Source of the DNA: Rhizobiales bacterium IMCC20636
Lineage (GTDB): Bacteria; Pseudomonadota; Alphaproteobacteria; Rhizobiales; GCA-2746425
Direction of reading: 5' to 3'
Length of the DNA stretch: 64,000 nt
Assembly: GCA_016865015.1 (NCBI GenBank)
Contig: CP018226.1
Coordinates: 372,001 to 436,000, forward strand
The notes under the pieces were generated by a model. That model was given only the letters and a program-made list of their open reading frames with translations. It was not told the origin of the DNA and ran no database searches. Of the stretch, positions 47,205-56,740 are shown piece by piece (within the stretch, counting starts at the first letter, position 1; every line of letters starts with the position of its first letter). The position numbers were made by a program, and so were the translations under genes.

Positions 47205-49019
47205 GTGGTAACTGCTGCAAATGGTAAGGCCTATGACATTACCGAACACACATTCGATGTCGTTGTTGTTGGCGCTGGCGGATCTGGTCTGCGCGCCACA
47301 TTGGGAATGGCGGAGCAGGGTCTGCGCACAGCCTGCATAACGAAAGTCTTTCCGACACGTTCCCACACGGTTGCAGCGCAAGGCGGCATTGCCGCAAGTC
47401 TCAGCAATATGGGGCCTGATTCCTGGCAGTGGCACATGTATGACACGGTCAAGGGGTCGGACTGGCTCGGCGATCATGACGCCATTGAATATATGGTGCG
47501 TGAAGCTCCCAAGGCGGTTTATGAGCTGGAACATTACGGTGTGCCATTCTCGCGAACTGAAAAAGGCGAAATCTACCAACGGCCGTTTGGCGGTCACACG
47601 ACAGAATATGGTGAAGGCCCACCCGTGCAGCGGACTTGTGCTGCGGCCGACCGGACCGGTCATGCCATCCTGCACACGCTGTATGGCCAGTCACTGAAGC
47701 ACAATGCCGAGTTCTTCATCGAATATCTGGCGATTGATCTGATCATGTCGGAAGAGGGCACTTGTCAGGGTATTCTGGCCTGGAAGCTTGATGACGGCAC
47801 ACTGCACGCCTTCAAATCCAAAATGGTGGTGTTGGCGACCGGCGGTTATGGCCGGGCCTATTTCTCTGCCACATCAGCCCACACCTGCACCGGCGATGGC
47901 AATGCCATGGTGGCGCGTGCGGGACTGCCATTGCAGGATATGGAGTTTGTTCAGTTCCATCCCACCGGAATTTACGGAGCCGGATGTCTGATCACCGAGG
48001 GCGCGCGCGGTGAAGGCGGCTATCTGACCAATTCGGAAGGCGAGCGCTTCATGGAGCGCTATGCACCGACCTACAAGGATCTGGCTTCACGCGATGTTGT
48101 ATCGCGTTGCATGACCATCGAAATCCGCGAAGGACGCGGCGTTGGCAACGACAAGGATCATATCCATCTGCATCTTGATCACCTGCCGCCGGCAACTTTG
48201 GCAGAACGTCTGCCAGGTATCTCCGAATCGGCACGGATTTTCGCAGGTGTTGATCTGACCAAGGAACCGATTCCGGTTCTGCCGACCGTGCATTACAATA
48301 TGGGCGGCATTCCGACCAATTACTGGGGCGAAGTGATGACCCTGAAGGACGGCAATCCGGACACCAAGGTGCCGGGTCTGATGGCCGTCGGGGAAGCGGC
48401 CTGTGCATCTGTGCATGGTGCAAACCGGTTGGGGTCTAACTCTCTGATTGATCTGGTGGTGTTCGGACGGGCAGCCTCTATTCGGGCTGGCGAAATTGTT
48501 GATCCGAAATCCAGTAATGAAAGCCTCAATCAGGCATCACTCGACAAGGCTGTGGCGCGGTTTGATAAATTGCGCAATGCCAATGGCAGCACCCGAACCG
48601 CTGATCTGCGCCTGAAAATGCAGAAAGCGATGCAGGAAGATGCTGCTGTGTTCCGCACCGGGGATACCCTGAAGAGTGGCTGTCACCGTATCTCGGAAAT
48701 CTGGGATGCGCGGGCTGACCTACAGGTCACTGACCGGTCGATGATCTGGAACACGGATCTCGTCGAAACCATCGAGTATGAAAACCTGATGGTGAATGCC
48801 ATCACGACGGTCTATTCCGCCGAAGCGCGGACTGAAAGCCGGGGGGCTCATGCCCGCGAAGATTGCCCGGATCGTGATGATGTGAACTGGCGCAAGCATT
48901 CGCTGTCATGGGTTTCCGAAGATGGCAAGGTAACACTGGATTCACGCCCGGTGCATGCTGACCCGCTGACCGATGAAATACCGCTCGAGAAGATTGCGCC
49001 GAAAGCGCGTGTTTATTAA
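47205..49019 (+). CDS. sdhA: Succinate dehydrogenase flavoprotein subunit
   Basis: A 604-residue catalytic subunit that oxidises succinate to fumarate. The FAD fold starts [16 protein letters not shown], and the His for covalent FAD is in [11 protein letters not shown]. Active-site [21 protein letters not shown] and the C-terminal [17 protein letters not shown] are intact. The start is GTG at 47205. It is 30 bases before sdhB. Confidence 0.97.
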   Translation: MVTAANGKAYDITEHTFDVVVVGAGGSGLRATLGMAEQGLRTACITKVFPTRSHTVAAQGGIAASLSNMGPDSWQWHMYDTVKGSDWLGDHDAIEYMVREAPKAVYELEHYGVPFSRTEKGEIYQRPFGGHTTEYGEGPPVQRTCAAADRTGHAILHTLYGQSLKHNAEFFIEYLAIDLIMSEEGTCQGILAWKLDDGTLHAFKSKMVVLATGGYGRAYFSATSAHTCTGDGNAMVARAGLPLQDMEFVQFHPTGIYGAGCLITEGARGEGGYLTNSEGERFMERYAPTYKDLASRDVVSRCMTIEIREGRGVGNDKDHIHLHLDHLPPATLAERLPGISESARIFAGVDLTKEPIPVLPTVHYNMGGIPTNYWGEVMTLKDGNPDTKVPGLMAVGEAACASVHGANRLGSNSLIDLVVFGRAASIRAGEIVDPKSSNESLNQASLDKAVARFDKLRNANGSTRTADLRLKMQKAMQEDAAVFRTGDTLKSGCHRISEIWDARADLQVTDRSMIWNTDLVETIEYENLMVNAITTVYSAEARTESRGAHAREDCPDRDDVNWRKHSLSWVSEDGKVTLDSRPVHADPLTDEIPLEKIAPKARVY

Positions 49020-49049
49020 TTCCGTTTCTGCTGAGAGAGCCTTTGAATT

Positions 49050-49826
49050 ATGGTTCAACTGACACTGCCTAAAAATTCACAGATGAAGCAGGGTAAGACC
49101 TGGGACAAACCAACTGGCAGCAATCTGCGCGAATTCCGCATTTATCGCTGGAACCCGGATGGGGACGGAAATCCGCAGGTTGATACCTATCATGTGGATA
49201 TGGATGATTGCGGCCCCATGGTTCTGGATGCGCTGATCTGGATCAAGAGTAATATTGATCCGACCCTGACATTCCGGCGCTCTTGCCGCGAAGGCATCTG
49301 CGGGTCCTGCGCGATGAATATTGATGGCACGAACACGCTGGCCTGCACCAAGGGCATGGAAGAGATTGACGGGGATGTGAAAATCTATCCTCTGCCGCAT
49401 CTGCCTGTGGTCAAGGATCTGGTTCCGGATCTGACGAATTTTTATGCGCAGCACCGCTCCATTGAGCCATGGCTCAAGACCACGACTCCAAGCCCGGAAA
49501 AGGAATGGAAGCAGAGCGAAGCCGACCGCGAAAAGCTGGACGGGCTGTATGAGTGTATCCTGTGCGCCTGCTGTTCAACATCCTGCCCGAGTTACTGGTG
49601 GAACGGGGATCGTTATCTTGGACCTGCGGTTTTGCTGCAATCCTATCGCTGGCTGATAGACAGTCGCGATGAGGCGACTGGCGAGCGGCTTGACGATCTG
49701 GAAGATCCGTTCCGGCTGTATCGGTGCCACACGATCATGAATTGTGCGCAGGCCTGTCCGAAGGGTCTCAACCCGGCCAAGGCGATTGCAGAAATCAAGA
49801 AAATGATGGTTGAGCGACGCGTCTAG
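49050..49826 (+). CDS. sdhB: Succinate dehydrogenase iron-sulfur subunit
   Basis: A 258-residue subunit that carries electrons from FAD to quinone. The 2Fe-2S ligands are in [21 protein letters not shown]. The 4Fe-4S and 3Fe-4S ligands are in [12 protein letters not shown] and [17 protein letters not shown]. All are intact. It is the last gene of sdhCDAB; the next gene starts 15 bases later. Confidence 0.97.
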   Translation: MVQLTLPKNSQMKQGKTWDKPTGSNLREFRIYRWNPDGDGNPQVDTYHVDMDDCGPMVLDALIWIKSNIDPTLTFRRSCREGICGSCAMNIDGTNTLACTKGMEEIDGDVKIYPLPHLPVVKDLVPDLTNFYAQHRSIEPWLKTTTPSPEKEWKQSEADREKLDGLYECILCACCSTSCPSYWWNGDRYLGPAVLLQSYRWLIDSRDEATGERLDDLEDPFRLYRCHTIMNCAQACPKGLNPAKAIAEIKKMMVERRV

Positions 49827-49841
49827 CTATTAGGACCTGCT

Positions 49842-50456
49842 ATGGTTAGGCTATCTGTTCTCGGTCCCATGTCTCCCAGAAATGCCCTGACCTGGAGCTG
49901 GCTGCTGGTGTGGACCCTTGTGGCCTTCATCTGGGGCCTTGCCGAGGCGCTGTGGTTCTTCATCATGGTGGATGTGCTGATCAGCCTTGCTGTCATGCGC
50001 TTTGGCGTGGTGAAGGCGATGGTACCTGCCTTTGCCGCCCTGGTGGGCACGATTCTGGGTGGCATCGTGCTGTATAAATTATCGCAGGTGAATCCGGAAT
50101 TTGTACGGTCGTTCATTCTGACGGTTCCGGGAATTACCGAAGAACTGCTGCGCGATGCCTCGACCGATATGGCGGCCGAGCCGATGGGCGCGCTGCTGTT
50201 TGGCGGCTTTACCGGTGTTCCGTTCAAGATTTTTTCTGCAACCGCCTTTGAAGCCGGTATCGCACCGCTGCTGGCATTTCTGGAACCGGCAACCATAGCC
50301 CGCTTTTCAAGAATTCTTGTGGTGCTGGCCCTGTCCGGTCTGTTTCGTCGCCTGTTGTATACCCGGTTGCGGCGTGTCGGCCTGATGCGGCTGACCCTGT
50401 TCATCTGGGTCCTGTTCTACGCCTGGTTTGGCTATGTGTTCTGGAATATTGTTTAG
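49842..50456 (+). CDS. Polytopic membrane protein, possibly VTT/YqaA-like
   Basis: A 204-residue membrane protein with four to five helices. It has a long first hydrophobic part, then a re-entrant-like stretch (GALLFGGFTGVPFKIFSATAF) that faintly resembles the SNARE-associated VTT fold of DedA/YqaA proteins. No catalytic motif is seen. It follows sdhB by 15 bases with AGGA as ribosome site and could be read through from sdh. Function unknown. Confidence 0.6.
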   Translation: MVRLSVLGPMSPRNALTWSWLLVWTLVAFIWGLAEALWFFIMVDVLISLAVMRFGVVKAMVPAFAALVGTILGGIVLYKLSQVNPEFVRSFILTVPGITEELLRDASTDMAAEPMGALLFGGFTGVPFKIFSATAFEAGIAPLLAFLEPATIARFSRILVVLALSGLFRRLLYTRLRRVGLMRLTLFIWVLFYAWFGYVFWNIV

Positions 50457-50516
50457 CGGAATATCCTCTGACAACGGTTCTGTTGATTCATGTTGAAGGT
50501 CTGGGGCTTCCCTCTC

Positions 50517-50924
50517 TTAGAGTCTGCCTGACCGCCAAATGTGTTTCCAGGCCAAAGCTGTTATCACCGCCCAAACCGCTATGCGCAGGATCATGGCACC
50601 AACGGTACGCATCTCGTAGGCGCCGCCTTGCATGATGTGGATACCGAAGGCGATGAAAACCAGGAGGGTCGACACCGCTATGCCGAGGGAAATCCAGACC
50701 GCTGGCCGATGCCGCAGAAACACCCCGATTCCAGCTATGATATAGGCAAATCCGGCGAGGAAATTGAACCAGAGAACGAAGGGCACTGCATCGCCCACCG
50801 CCGCACCGGCCTCGATGCCGCCAAACAGAGCGCGACCGCCTGACAGAACCGTCAGCGCGCCAAACGCGATTGCCACAGCGGCTGCGGCCTTCAGGGCGCG
50901 GTTTCCAGAGTTTGTCTGTGTCAT
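50517..50924 (-). CDS. Four-helix membrane protein, last gene of the TetR-ABC operon
   Basis: A 135-residue protein with four hydrophobic helices (about 11-30, 47-70, 74-95, 105-128) and short charged loops. I do not recognise the family. Its start overlaps the end of the ABC ATPase gene by 4 bases, so it belongs to the same operon and may help the exporter. Convergent with the VTT-like gene; no clear terminator is seen in the 60-base gap. Confidence 0.65.
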   Translation of the reverse strand: MTQTNSGNRALKAAAAVAIAFGALTVLSGGRALFGGIEAGAAVGDAVPFVLWFNFLAGFAYIIAGIGVFLRHRPAVWISLGIAVSTLLVFIAFGIHIMQGGAYEMRTVGAMILRIAVWAVITALAWKHIWRSGRL

Positions 50925-51634
50925 TTTACATCTCCTTCATCATGTTCCAGTCGTCCGTCTCGCAGATGGAACAGCTTGTCGAACCGGTCATAGATCTTTT
51001 CGTCATGGGTCACCGCGATGATGCAAGCATCCTGTTCGGCGGCGAGCCTGCGCAGTAAATCCATCACGATCCCGGCCCGCTTGCTGTCGAGCGCAGCGGT
51101 GGGTTCATCAGCCAGAATGATGCGCGGGCTGTTGGCCAGCGCGCGCGCAATGGCAACGCGTTGTGCTTCCCCGCCTGACAGAAGTGCAGGCATAGCGTCC
51201 TTGCGGTGCCCGACCTCCAGATAATCCAGCAATTCGATGGCACGCCGCTGCGCTTCACTTGAGGATTTTCCAGCCATTTTCAGAACCAGTGCCACGTTAT
51301 CCTTGGCGTCGAGGAATGGCAGCAGGTTGTGGAATTGAAAGATAAACCCGATCTTGTCGAGTCTGAGCTTGCGCAGATCGCCACGCAGCCAGCGGTTGTC
51401 GTAGACCAGTTCATCATCCAGCGTAACCTTGCCGGCGCTTGGGTCGATGATGCAGCCGATAATGTTCAGAAGTGTCGTCTTGCCTGATCCGGACGGACCG
51501 AGCAGTGCCACCACTTCACCTGCGTGAACGACCAGATCGACATTCTTCAGGGCGTCGACGCGGGCATCACCTTCGCCAAAATGCTTTGAGACGCCTCTCA
51601 CATCAACAATCACACGGCGTTGGTCCTCAACCAT
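50921..51634 (-). CDS. ABC transporter ATP-binding protein (MacB/DevA type)
   Basis: A 237-residue nucleotide-binding subunit. Walker A is GPSGSGKTTLL, the Q-loop lies in GFIFQFHNLLP, the signature is LSGGEAQRVAIARAL, Walker B is IILADEPTAALD and the H-loop is VTHD. The start at 51634 has GGAGGG upstream and lies 4 bases after the permease stop. This class works with a FtsX-like permease and a HlyD adaptor to push substrates from the periplasm or inner membrane through an outer-membrane channel. Confidence 0.95.
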   Translation of the reverse strand: MVEDQRRVIVDVRGVSKHFGEGDARVDALKNVDLVVHAGEVVALLGPSGSGKTTLLNIIGCIIDPSAGKVTLDDELVYDNRWLRGDLRKLRLDKIGFIFQFHNLLPFLDAKDNVALVLKMAGKSSSEAQRRAIELLDYLEVGHRKDAMPALLSGGEAQRVAIARALANSPRIILADEPTAALDSKRAGIVMDLLRRLAAEQDACIIAVTHDEKIYDRFDKLFHLRDGRLEHDEGDVK

Positions 51635-51638
51635 AGCG

Positions 51639-52775
51639 TTACCCTCCAATCGCCGTTGCCGGGTCAACCTTGAGCGCAGCGCGTACCCCAAGACCACTGG
51701 CGACGATGCAGACGACCAGAATAATCCCGGCCAAAGCTGCCGCGTTAACAGGTTCCAGTACCACACGGCGCGGGAAATAATCCTTGATCAGCAGGATGAG
51801 GATGAGGCCAAAACTCCATCCGACTGCACCAAGCGCTACCGATTGCTGCACGATCAGCCCGATGATGGTGCGGTCGGGCGCGCCAATCAGCTTGAGCGTG
51901 GCAATCTGTTTCAGCTTTTCCATCGTCATCGTGTAGATGATCAGCGCAATCACGACCGCTGATACAGTCAAAAGAATTCCCAGAAACAGGCCGATCTGTC
52001 GCTTGGCACGATCCACCACGGACAACAGTAGAATGGATTCCTGCTCCGCCTGTGTCAGCGCAGCAAGATGCTTCCACTGCCGTACCGTCTGAGCCACGGC
52101 TTGCGGGTCAGCGTTCAGCTCAAGTCTTGCGATTACGGCTGAAACATTGTTCTCGCTTCCGAGCAATCCGGCGCTACGAGCTGCCTGAATGCGTTGTGCT
52201 GGAGGGGCCAATTGCGTTTGTAGCACCTGCGCGTCGCGTAGCGTGATAAATACTGCGGGGTCCCCGCCAGAGTTCATCGTGTCTTCGACCAATCCCACTA
52301 CGTGAAACGGATTGCGCCCAAGCCGGATCACGTCGCCGATGGACAGGCCGGAATTGGTGTCTGCCACGATCTCGAAATGAGATTGCTCGATCCCACGCCC
52401 TTCCACTATGATTTCGGGCCCGCCAGGATGCCCCGGCTCGTATCCGATGAGGTAAAGGCGTAAGGTATCGCCCTGGAAGGGCGCCTCGATAGTTTGGTAA
52501 GTAATGCTGCCTGCCTCGGTCACGCCGTGCAGCCGTGCCACCGCATCGCGCGTCCCGCCCGGGATTTTCGAGGCTTCGGCAAAGGGGCCTTGCGTACCGG
52601 ATTCGACAACCCAGAGATCGACCTGTGGCGCCTTTACGATGTTCAGCGCATCGGCAACCAATCCGTTATAAATGCCAATCATCGCCAGCACGACTGCCAT
52701 CAGGAGACTGAGGCCCAGGCAAGTCAGCAAAAAACGAAACAGGTTGTGGCGCACGTCACGGTAAGCAAGGTTCAT
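51639..52775 (-). CDS. ABC transporter permease, FtsX/DevC-like
   Basis: A 378-residue permease with an N-terminal helix (about 17-40), a large periplasmic MacB-type domain (about 45-255) and three C-terminal helices (about 265-375), the last ending in VRAALKVDPATAIGG. This is the FtsX/MacB topology. It overlaps the hlyD gene upstream by 4 bases. Substrate unknown; DevBCA-type exporters can move glycolipids or drugs. Confidence 0.92.
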   Translation of the reverse strand: MNLAYRDVRHNLFRFLLTCLGLSLLMAVVLAMIGIYNGLVADALNIVKAPQVDLWVVESGTQGPFAEASKIPGGTRDAVARLHGVTEAGSITYQTIEAPFQGDTLRLYLIGYEPGHPGGPEIIVEGRGIEQSHFEIVADTNSGLSIGDVIRLGRNPFHVVGLVEDTMNSGGDPAVFITLRDAQVLQTQLAPPAQRIQAARSAGLLGSENNVSAVIARLELNADPQAVAQTVRQWKHLAALTQAEQESILLLSVVDRAKRQIGLFLGILLTVSAVVIALIIYTMTMEKLKQIATLKLIGAPDRTIIGLIVQQSVALGAVGWSFGLILILLIKDYFPRRVVLEPVNAAALAGIILVVCIVASGLGVRAALKVDPATAIGG

Positions 52776-53926
52776 GGTGCGCCCCTCTCGGAGATCCGAA
52801 CCATACGGCCCTCGGCTAGCCCCTTGACTGGCGTTTCGATGACGCGCGCGTCATCGGGCAGACCACTGACCAGCTCCACTCGCGCATCCTCGGTCCGATA
52901 CCCAAACGTCGCCACCACTTGATGCGCGCGCCCGTCTTGCGCCACCCATATGCGTCCTGTGTGGCCGTCGAAGCTGGTTATTGCAGTTTCTGGCACGAGC
53001 AGTGCTTCGCTCAATTCTGCGACTGTGATCCGCACTTCCGCCTGTTCGCCGAGAAAGACCTGCGCAGGACACTGGTCGCAGACGATCCAGACCCGGCGTT
53101 CCTCGTTGACCCGGTCGCTCTCGATGCCGATCCGCGCAATCTTTCCGGTAAATACCTCATGCGGCAGCGATCGCAGGCGCACTTCGGCGCTCTGGCCAAG
53201 TTCCAGCGCACCTGCACGCTCCTCGTCGACATAGGCCAACGTCCAGATGGTTGTCGGATCCATCAGAGTAAAGATGCGTGCTCCAGCCTGAACCACAGTG
53301 CCTATTTCGACATGACGCTCGACGACCACCGCATCGAAGGGCGCGCGCAATTCGTGATGCTCGAGCAGCACAATTTCGTATTGCAGGGCCGCCTCGGCAT
53401 CTGCCAGCATCGAACGTGCCACATTGATTTCGCTTTCCGCGACGGTTAAATCGGCAGCGGCTACAGCGACATCGCGTTGCGCTTCTTCGGCAGCTTGAGC
53501 CGAGATGGCTTTGCGTTCCACAAGCTCCTGCTGGCGCGTATTCGTCGCCTCACGCTGCGCCAGAATGGCGCGGGCGCGGACTACACTCGCCTCGATTTTG
53601 CCAAGTGTGGCCGCTGCGGCCGAAACCCCGGCTTCTGCTCGAGCGACCTTTGCCTTTTGCTCTGCCGGGTGGAGACTTGCCAGAACCTGTCCAGCTTCAA
53701 CCAGATCTCCGCTATCGACTTCAAGCTGTGTGAGTGCTGCGCCGGCTTCGAAACCCACATCAGCAATAATCCGGGCCTCGATCGTGCCCAGACCGTAAAT
53801 CCGCACCGGGACATCCGTCTCGACGTATACTGTTGAAACGCCAATTGGGCGCTCTGTCAGAAAAAACCATGCGAAGACGGCAACGGCCAGGGTAATCACA
53901 ATGCCAATCATAATGCGGCGTGTCAT
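52772..53926 (-). CDS. HlyD/MFP family periplasmic adaptor
   Basis: A 384-residue membrane-fusion protein. An N-terminal anchor (about 5-22) is followed by a lipoyl/barrel-sandwich part, a long helical hairpin (about 90-195, Ala/Glu-rich) and beta-barrel domains with APFDAVVVERHVEIGTVV. It bridges the permease to an outer-membrane channel encoded elsewhere. Its start overlaps the tetR stop by 4 bases. Part of the tetR-hlyD-permease-ATPase operon. Confidence 0.92.
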   Translation of the reverse strand: MTRRIMIGIVITLAVAVFAWFFLTERPIGVSTVYVETDVPVRIYGLGTIEARIIADVGFEAGAALTQLEVDSGDLVEAGQVLASLHPAEQKAKVARAEAGVSAAAATLGKIEASVVRARAILAQREATNTRQQELVERKAISAQAAEEAQRDVAVAAADLTVAESEINVARSMLADAEAALQYEIVLLEHHELRAPFDAVVVERHVEIGTVVQAGARIFTLMDPTTIWTLAYVDEERAGALELGQSAEVRLRSLPHEVFTGKIARIGIESDRVNEERRVWIVCDQCPAQVFLGEQAEVRITVAELSEALLVPETAITSFDGHTGRIWVAQDGRAHQVVATFGYRTEDARVELVSGLPDDARVIETPVKGLAEGRMVRISERGAP

Positions 53927-54537
53927 AGTAAAGGTTCCCTTTGTGCGATGCTGAATAGCCGTAACTGAACCTCAAGCAGGCGGCGTCCTTCGGGTGCCAA
54001 GGCGAAACCACGCTGCCCCAGAGTCCAGCGGATCGCCAAGCCCTGAACCAGCGAGACCAGCAAAAGAGCCACGTCTTTGGTCGGCAGCTCGGAGTGGAAG
54101 ACGCCAGCCCTCTGACCCTTGGTCAGTTCGCTGGCCAAAAGCGCGACCAGCTCGCTCATCAAGGTGAGAACAGACTTGCGCAGATCGTCGTTCTCTACCT
54201 GTAGCTCTCGCGAAAACAGGATGGACGGGATGGCTGGCATGCGTTCTATCTGGTGCAATTGTGCCATGATCAGTGCTTCGATCCGGGTTTCTGGATCATC
54301 GGACGTTTTCAGCGCGTTGGCCCATGCGGCCTTGAGGTGATCAGCGATCATAGCAGCCACTGCCAGCCATAATTCCTGTTTCGTCGCAAAGTGCCGAAAA
54401 ATGGCAGGCTGGGTCAATCCAACTGCATCGGCGACGGCTTTTGTGGTCAAGCGATCCGGGCCCAACTCATCTGCAAGTCGCAGCGTGGCGGTCACAATCT
54501 CTGTCTTGCGTTCACTGGCGGGTTTGCGTTCAAGCAT
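53923..54537 (-). CDS. TetR family regulator, likely autoregulator of the exporter operon
   Basis: A 204-residue regulator. The N-terminal HTH (about 29-52) reads LTTKAVADAVGLTQPAIFRHF, and a helical ligand-binding C-terminal domain follows. The ATG at 54537 is chosen: the longer in-frame start at 54720 would run through the operator and into the acyltransferase gene. A perfect 26-bp palindrome begins 10 bases upstream of the start and overlaps a consensus promoter, so self-repression of the whole operon is likely, relieved by an export substrate. Confidence 0.93.
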   Translation of the reverse strand: MLERKPASERKTEIVTATLRLADELGPDRLTTKAVADAVGLTQPAIFRHFATKQELWLAVAAMIADHLKAAWANALKTSDDPETRIEALIMAQLHQIERMPAIPSILFSRELQVENDDLRKSVLTLMSELVALLASELTKGQRAGVFHSELPTKDVALLLVSLVQGLAIRWTLGQRGFALAPEGRRLLEVQLRLFSIAQREPLL

Positions 54538-54547
54538 TGTACATCTT

Positions 54548-54573
54548 TTAGTTAGTGATCGATCACTAACTAA
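54548..54573. promoter_or_regulatory. 26-bp perfect palindromic TetR operator
   Basis: TTAGTTAGTGATC-GATCACTAACTAA with no mismatch and no spacer. It spans the expected start of transcription (about 54564) and overlaps the last bases of the -10 box. Its length and full symmetry fit binding by the TetR dimer encoded directly downstream. Binding itself is inferred. Confidence 0.85.
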
Positions 54574-54599
54574 GTAGAGCCAGTTGGTCCTTGCGTCAA
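54571..54599 (-). promoter_or_regulatory. Promoter of the tetR-hlyD-ABC operon
   Basis: On the minus strand: TTGACG (54594-54599), a 17-base spacer and TACTTA (54571-54576). The palindromic operator overlaps the -10 box and the predicted start site, so bound repressor would block RNA polymerase. Confidence 0.7.
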
Positions 54600-54688
54600 G
54601 CGCACCTGTAAATGATTGCGGTACAAGCACTGTCAGCAAGACGGCTTTAGCTCTTCTTTCAGAGCCAATGCTGCAGTCGTCCTCGAAC

Positions 54689-55609
54689 TCAAGCGTTCGC
54701 GTTGCTTTCAAACACAGCATTTCTATTCTGTGCCAGTGCGGTCACTGTGTGGGACTGTAATTCTGTCGTCAGCTCGTTTGCGTCACCGACCAGGCTTTCA
54801 TGCGAGATTGGTTTGCCGACGCTGAGACCGAACCCGGTGCCGGATTTGTTGAGCAATTCATAGAAAACCGTCATGTCGCGCAATTCGCTGGAAATGCGGC
54901 TGAACAGATAGAACAGGCCTGAATTCCGGCTGCGGACATGGACAGGCACAATTGGCACCTTGTAGCGCCGGGCCAGCGTCACCAGCGTCGCCTGCCACGG
55001 TCGTTCGTTCAGCTGATCATCATCCCAATAGGCAATGCGCCCTGAGGGAAACAGCACCACGGCCTTGCCATCATCGAAGGCTTCTGCGGTGCGAACCAGT
55101 GTTTCTTTCGTTTTTTCACGGCTTTTGTGATCCTCGCGCCATTCGACAGGGATCAGCACCTCGTCAAACCGGCGGGCCACACGCACCGCATCACGATTGG
55201 TGAAAATGGCGATGTCCGGCCGCCGTGCCTTGACCAGATCATAGACGGCAACCCCATCGGCGATGCCGGTGGGGTGATTGGCGGCGAGAATAAAGGGCCC
55301 CTGTTGGGGAATGCGGTCAAGGCCGGTGATATCCAGCTGAAGATTGAGCATGCTCGATACGAAGGACATGGCCTCGGGACCAGACATATCGGCTACAATA
55401 TCCGACATGGTCACAGCGCGCTTGTGGCCCAGAAGCTTATAAAGCATGGGGCGGATTATGGGCCAGGACCAGTGTGATGCCAGTCCGATTGCACGCTCGG
55501 CAATCAACACATCAACAATATGGGCGTGGTTTTTGACCGCGACGCGGGAACGGGCCTGTCGAGCTTCGGACACAAGCTCCTTCAAGCTGGTATGTGCGTA
55601 AAGAGCCAT
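54689..55609 (-). CDS. Phospholipid/glycerol acyltransferase (PlsC-like)
   Basis: A 306-residue membrane-associated acyltransferase. The acceptor-site motif is NHPTGIADG in place of the classic NHxxxxD, still with His and Asp spaced correctly. The second motif FPSGRIAYW is present. It could act on lysophospholipids or lyso-ornithine lipids. The start at 55609 has a GGGGG ribosome site 6 bases away; an ATG at 55639 lacks one. It precedes the tetR promoter and has no linked partner. Confidence 0.85.
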   Translation of the reverse strand: MALYAHTSLKELVSEARQARSRVAVKNHAHIVDVLIAERAIGLASHWSWPIIRPMLYKLLGHKRAVTMSDIVADMSGPEAMSFVSSMLNLQLDITGLDRIPQQGPFILAANHPTGIADGVAVYDLVKARRPDIAIFTNRDAVRVARRFDEVLIPVEWREDHKSREKTKETLVRTAEAFDDGKAVVLFPSGRIAYWDDDQLNERPWQATLVTLARRYKVPIVPVHVRSRNSGLFYLFSRISSELRDMTVFYELLNKSGTGFGLSVGKPISHESLVGDANELTTELQSHTVTALAQNRNAVFESNANA

Positions 55610-55994
55610 ACTGACCCCCGGTTTCTTAATGCGGTTCAAAAGCGCTGAACGATCATTGCCCTGCGCCGCCTTTCGATTGAGTCCAGACTCTGGAGTCAGC
55701 CATGGGCATCATACCAAAGGATGCGTTTATACCAACTAACAAAGTTTTATGACAATCGTTAGACGTCTTCAAGCGTGAATTGGGTTGGCCTTATTGTTGA
55801 AAAACCGCTCTTTGAAATGAAGTTGTGCCACAATTCCAACACGTGCCACACTTAAGGCACAGCCGATGTTTTGAATGGGGCATTGATTTTTTTAATCATG
55901 GCGTCAATAAAATATTCAGTATATCTGGTCAAAAACAGGGCCATGAGGCGATTGCGCTGATGAGTTGTATGAGTTGAGTTACAGGGGAAATAAA
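55610..55994. other. 385-bp divergent gap between acyltransferase and the Omp19-like lipoprotein
   Basis: AT-rich leader region. It contains two direct copies of GTGCCACA (55825-55832 and 55843-55850) 18 bases apart, followed by an inverted GGCAC (55856-55860), and a run of T (TTTTTTTAA) near 55889. The lipoprotein ribosome site is AGGGGA at about 55982. No gene or RNA is recognised. Confidence 0.45.
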
Positions 55995-56711
55995 ATGTCC
56001 GGACAGAAATTTGAAGCGGGTCTCGCCAAACATGGCGCTTGTGCCGCTATTGCCGGAACTGAGTGTGGTGCGCCCACACGGCAAAAATCCGTAGCTTCGC
56101 GCAGCGCCATCGCCCTGTTGGCGGCCTCCTTTCTGCTTGGCGCCTGCCAGACACGTTTGCCCAATCCGTTTTCCGGGTCGCCCAGGCAGCCGGTTCAGTC
56201 TGGCGATCTTCCGCCGCTGTCTGGTGCGAATGGCATGCAGGCCGGACAGCCCTTTGATCCCAATGCGCCAGCACCAGCTCTGACACAATCCGGCCAGCCG
56301 GTGGGCGCTCAGCCATTTGATCCAGCCGCCGCTGCCAATACAGCACCGGCACCGATGACTGCGCCTCAGCCAAATACGCAAGTTGCACAGGCTCCGGCTG
56401 CAGCGCCGCAGCCTTCTGTGTCAGCGATTCAGCTCAGCCGCGCCGATATGCTGGGTGCCTGGCAGCTGGCTTCGACGGCCGATACCTGCCAGTTGTTCAT
56501 GACCCTCACCACCTGGACCGGTGGCTACCGGGCCACGACCAAAGGCTGTAACTCCGTGGAACTTGCCAATGTCACGGCATGGGATCTGCAGGACAATCGG
56601 GTGGTTCTTGTCGGTGCCACCGGGTCGCAGGTTGCAAGTCTGACGCCATCTGGCGGCAATCGTTTCTCTGGCGCGACCAAGAGCGGCGCTCCCGTAACTG
56701 TTAGCCGCTAA
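55995..56711 (+). CDS. Omp19-like lipoprotein with AprI/Inh protease-inhibitor domain
   Basis: A 238-residue outer-membrane lipoprotein candidate. The lipobox LGAC lies about residue 50 after a hydrophobic core, but the n-region before it is unusually long (about 30 residues with three Cys). A Pro/Ala/Gln-rich spacer follows with a repeated PFDP motif (about 86-115). The C-terminal AprI/Inh domain (about 145-235, LSRADMLGAWQLAS...CQLFMTLTTW...KGC) is the fold of metalloprotease inhibitors and of Brucella Omp19. The start at 55995 has AGGGGA upstream. Likely protects the cell from external proteases. Confidence 0.82.
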   Translation: MSGQKFEAGLAKHGACAAIAGTECGAPTRQKSVASRSAIALLAASFLLGACQTRLPNPFSGSPRQPVQSGDLPPLSGANGMQAGQPFDPNAPAPALTQSGQPVGAQPFDPAAAANTAPAPMTAPQPNTQVAQAPAAAPQPSVSAIQLSRADMLGAWQLASTADTCQLFMTLTTWTGGYRATTKGCNSVELANVTAWDLQDNRVVLVGATGSQVASLTPSGGNRFSGATKSGAPVTVSR

Positions 56712-56740
56712 GGTTCTCACCAGCATCCGGTCCCCCTCCT

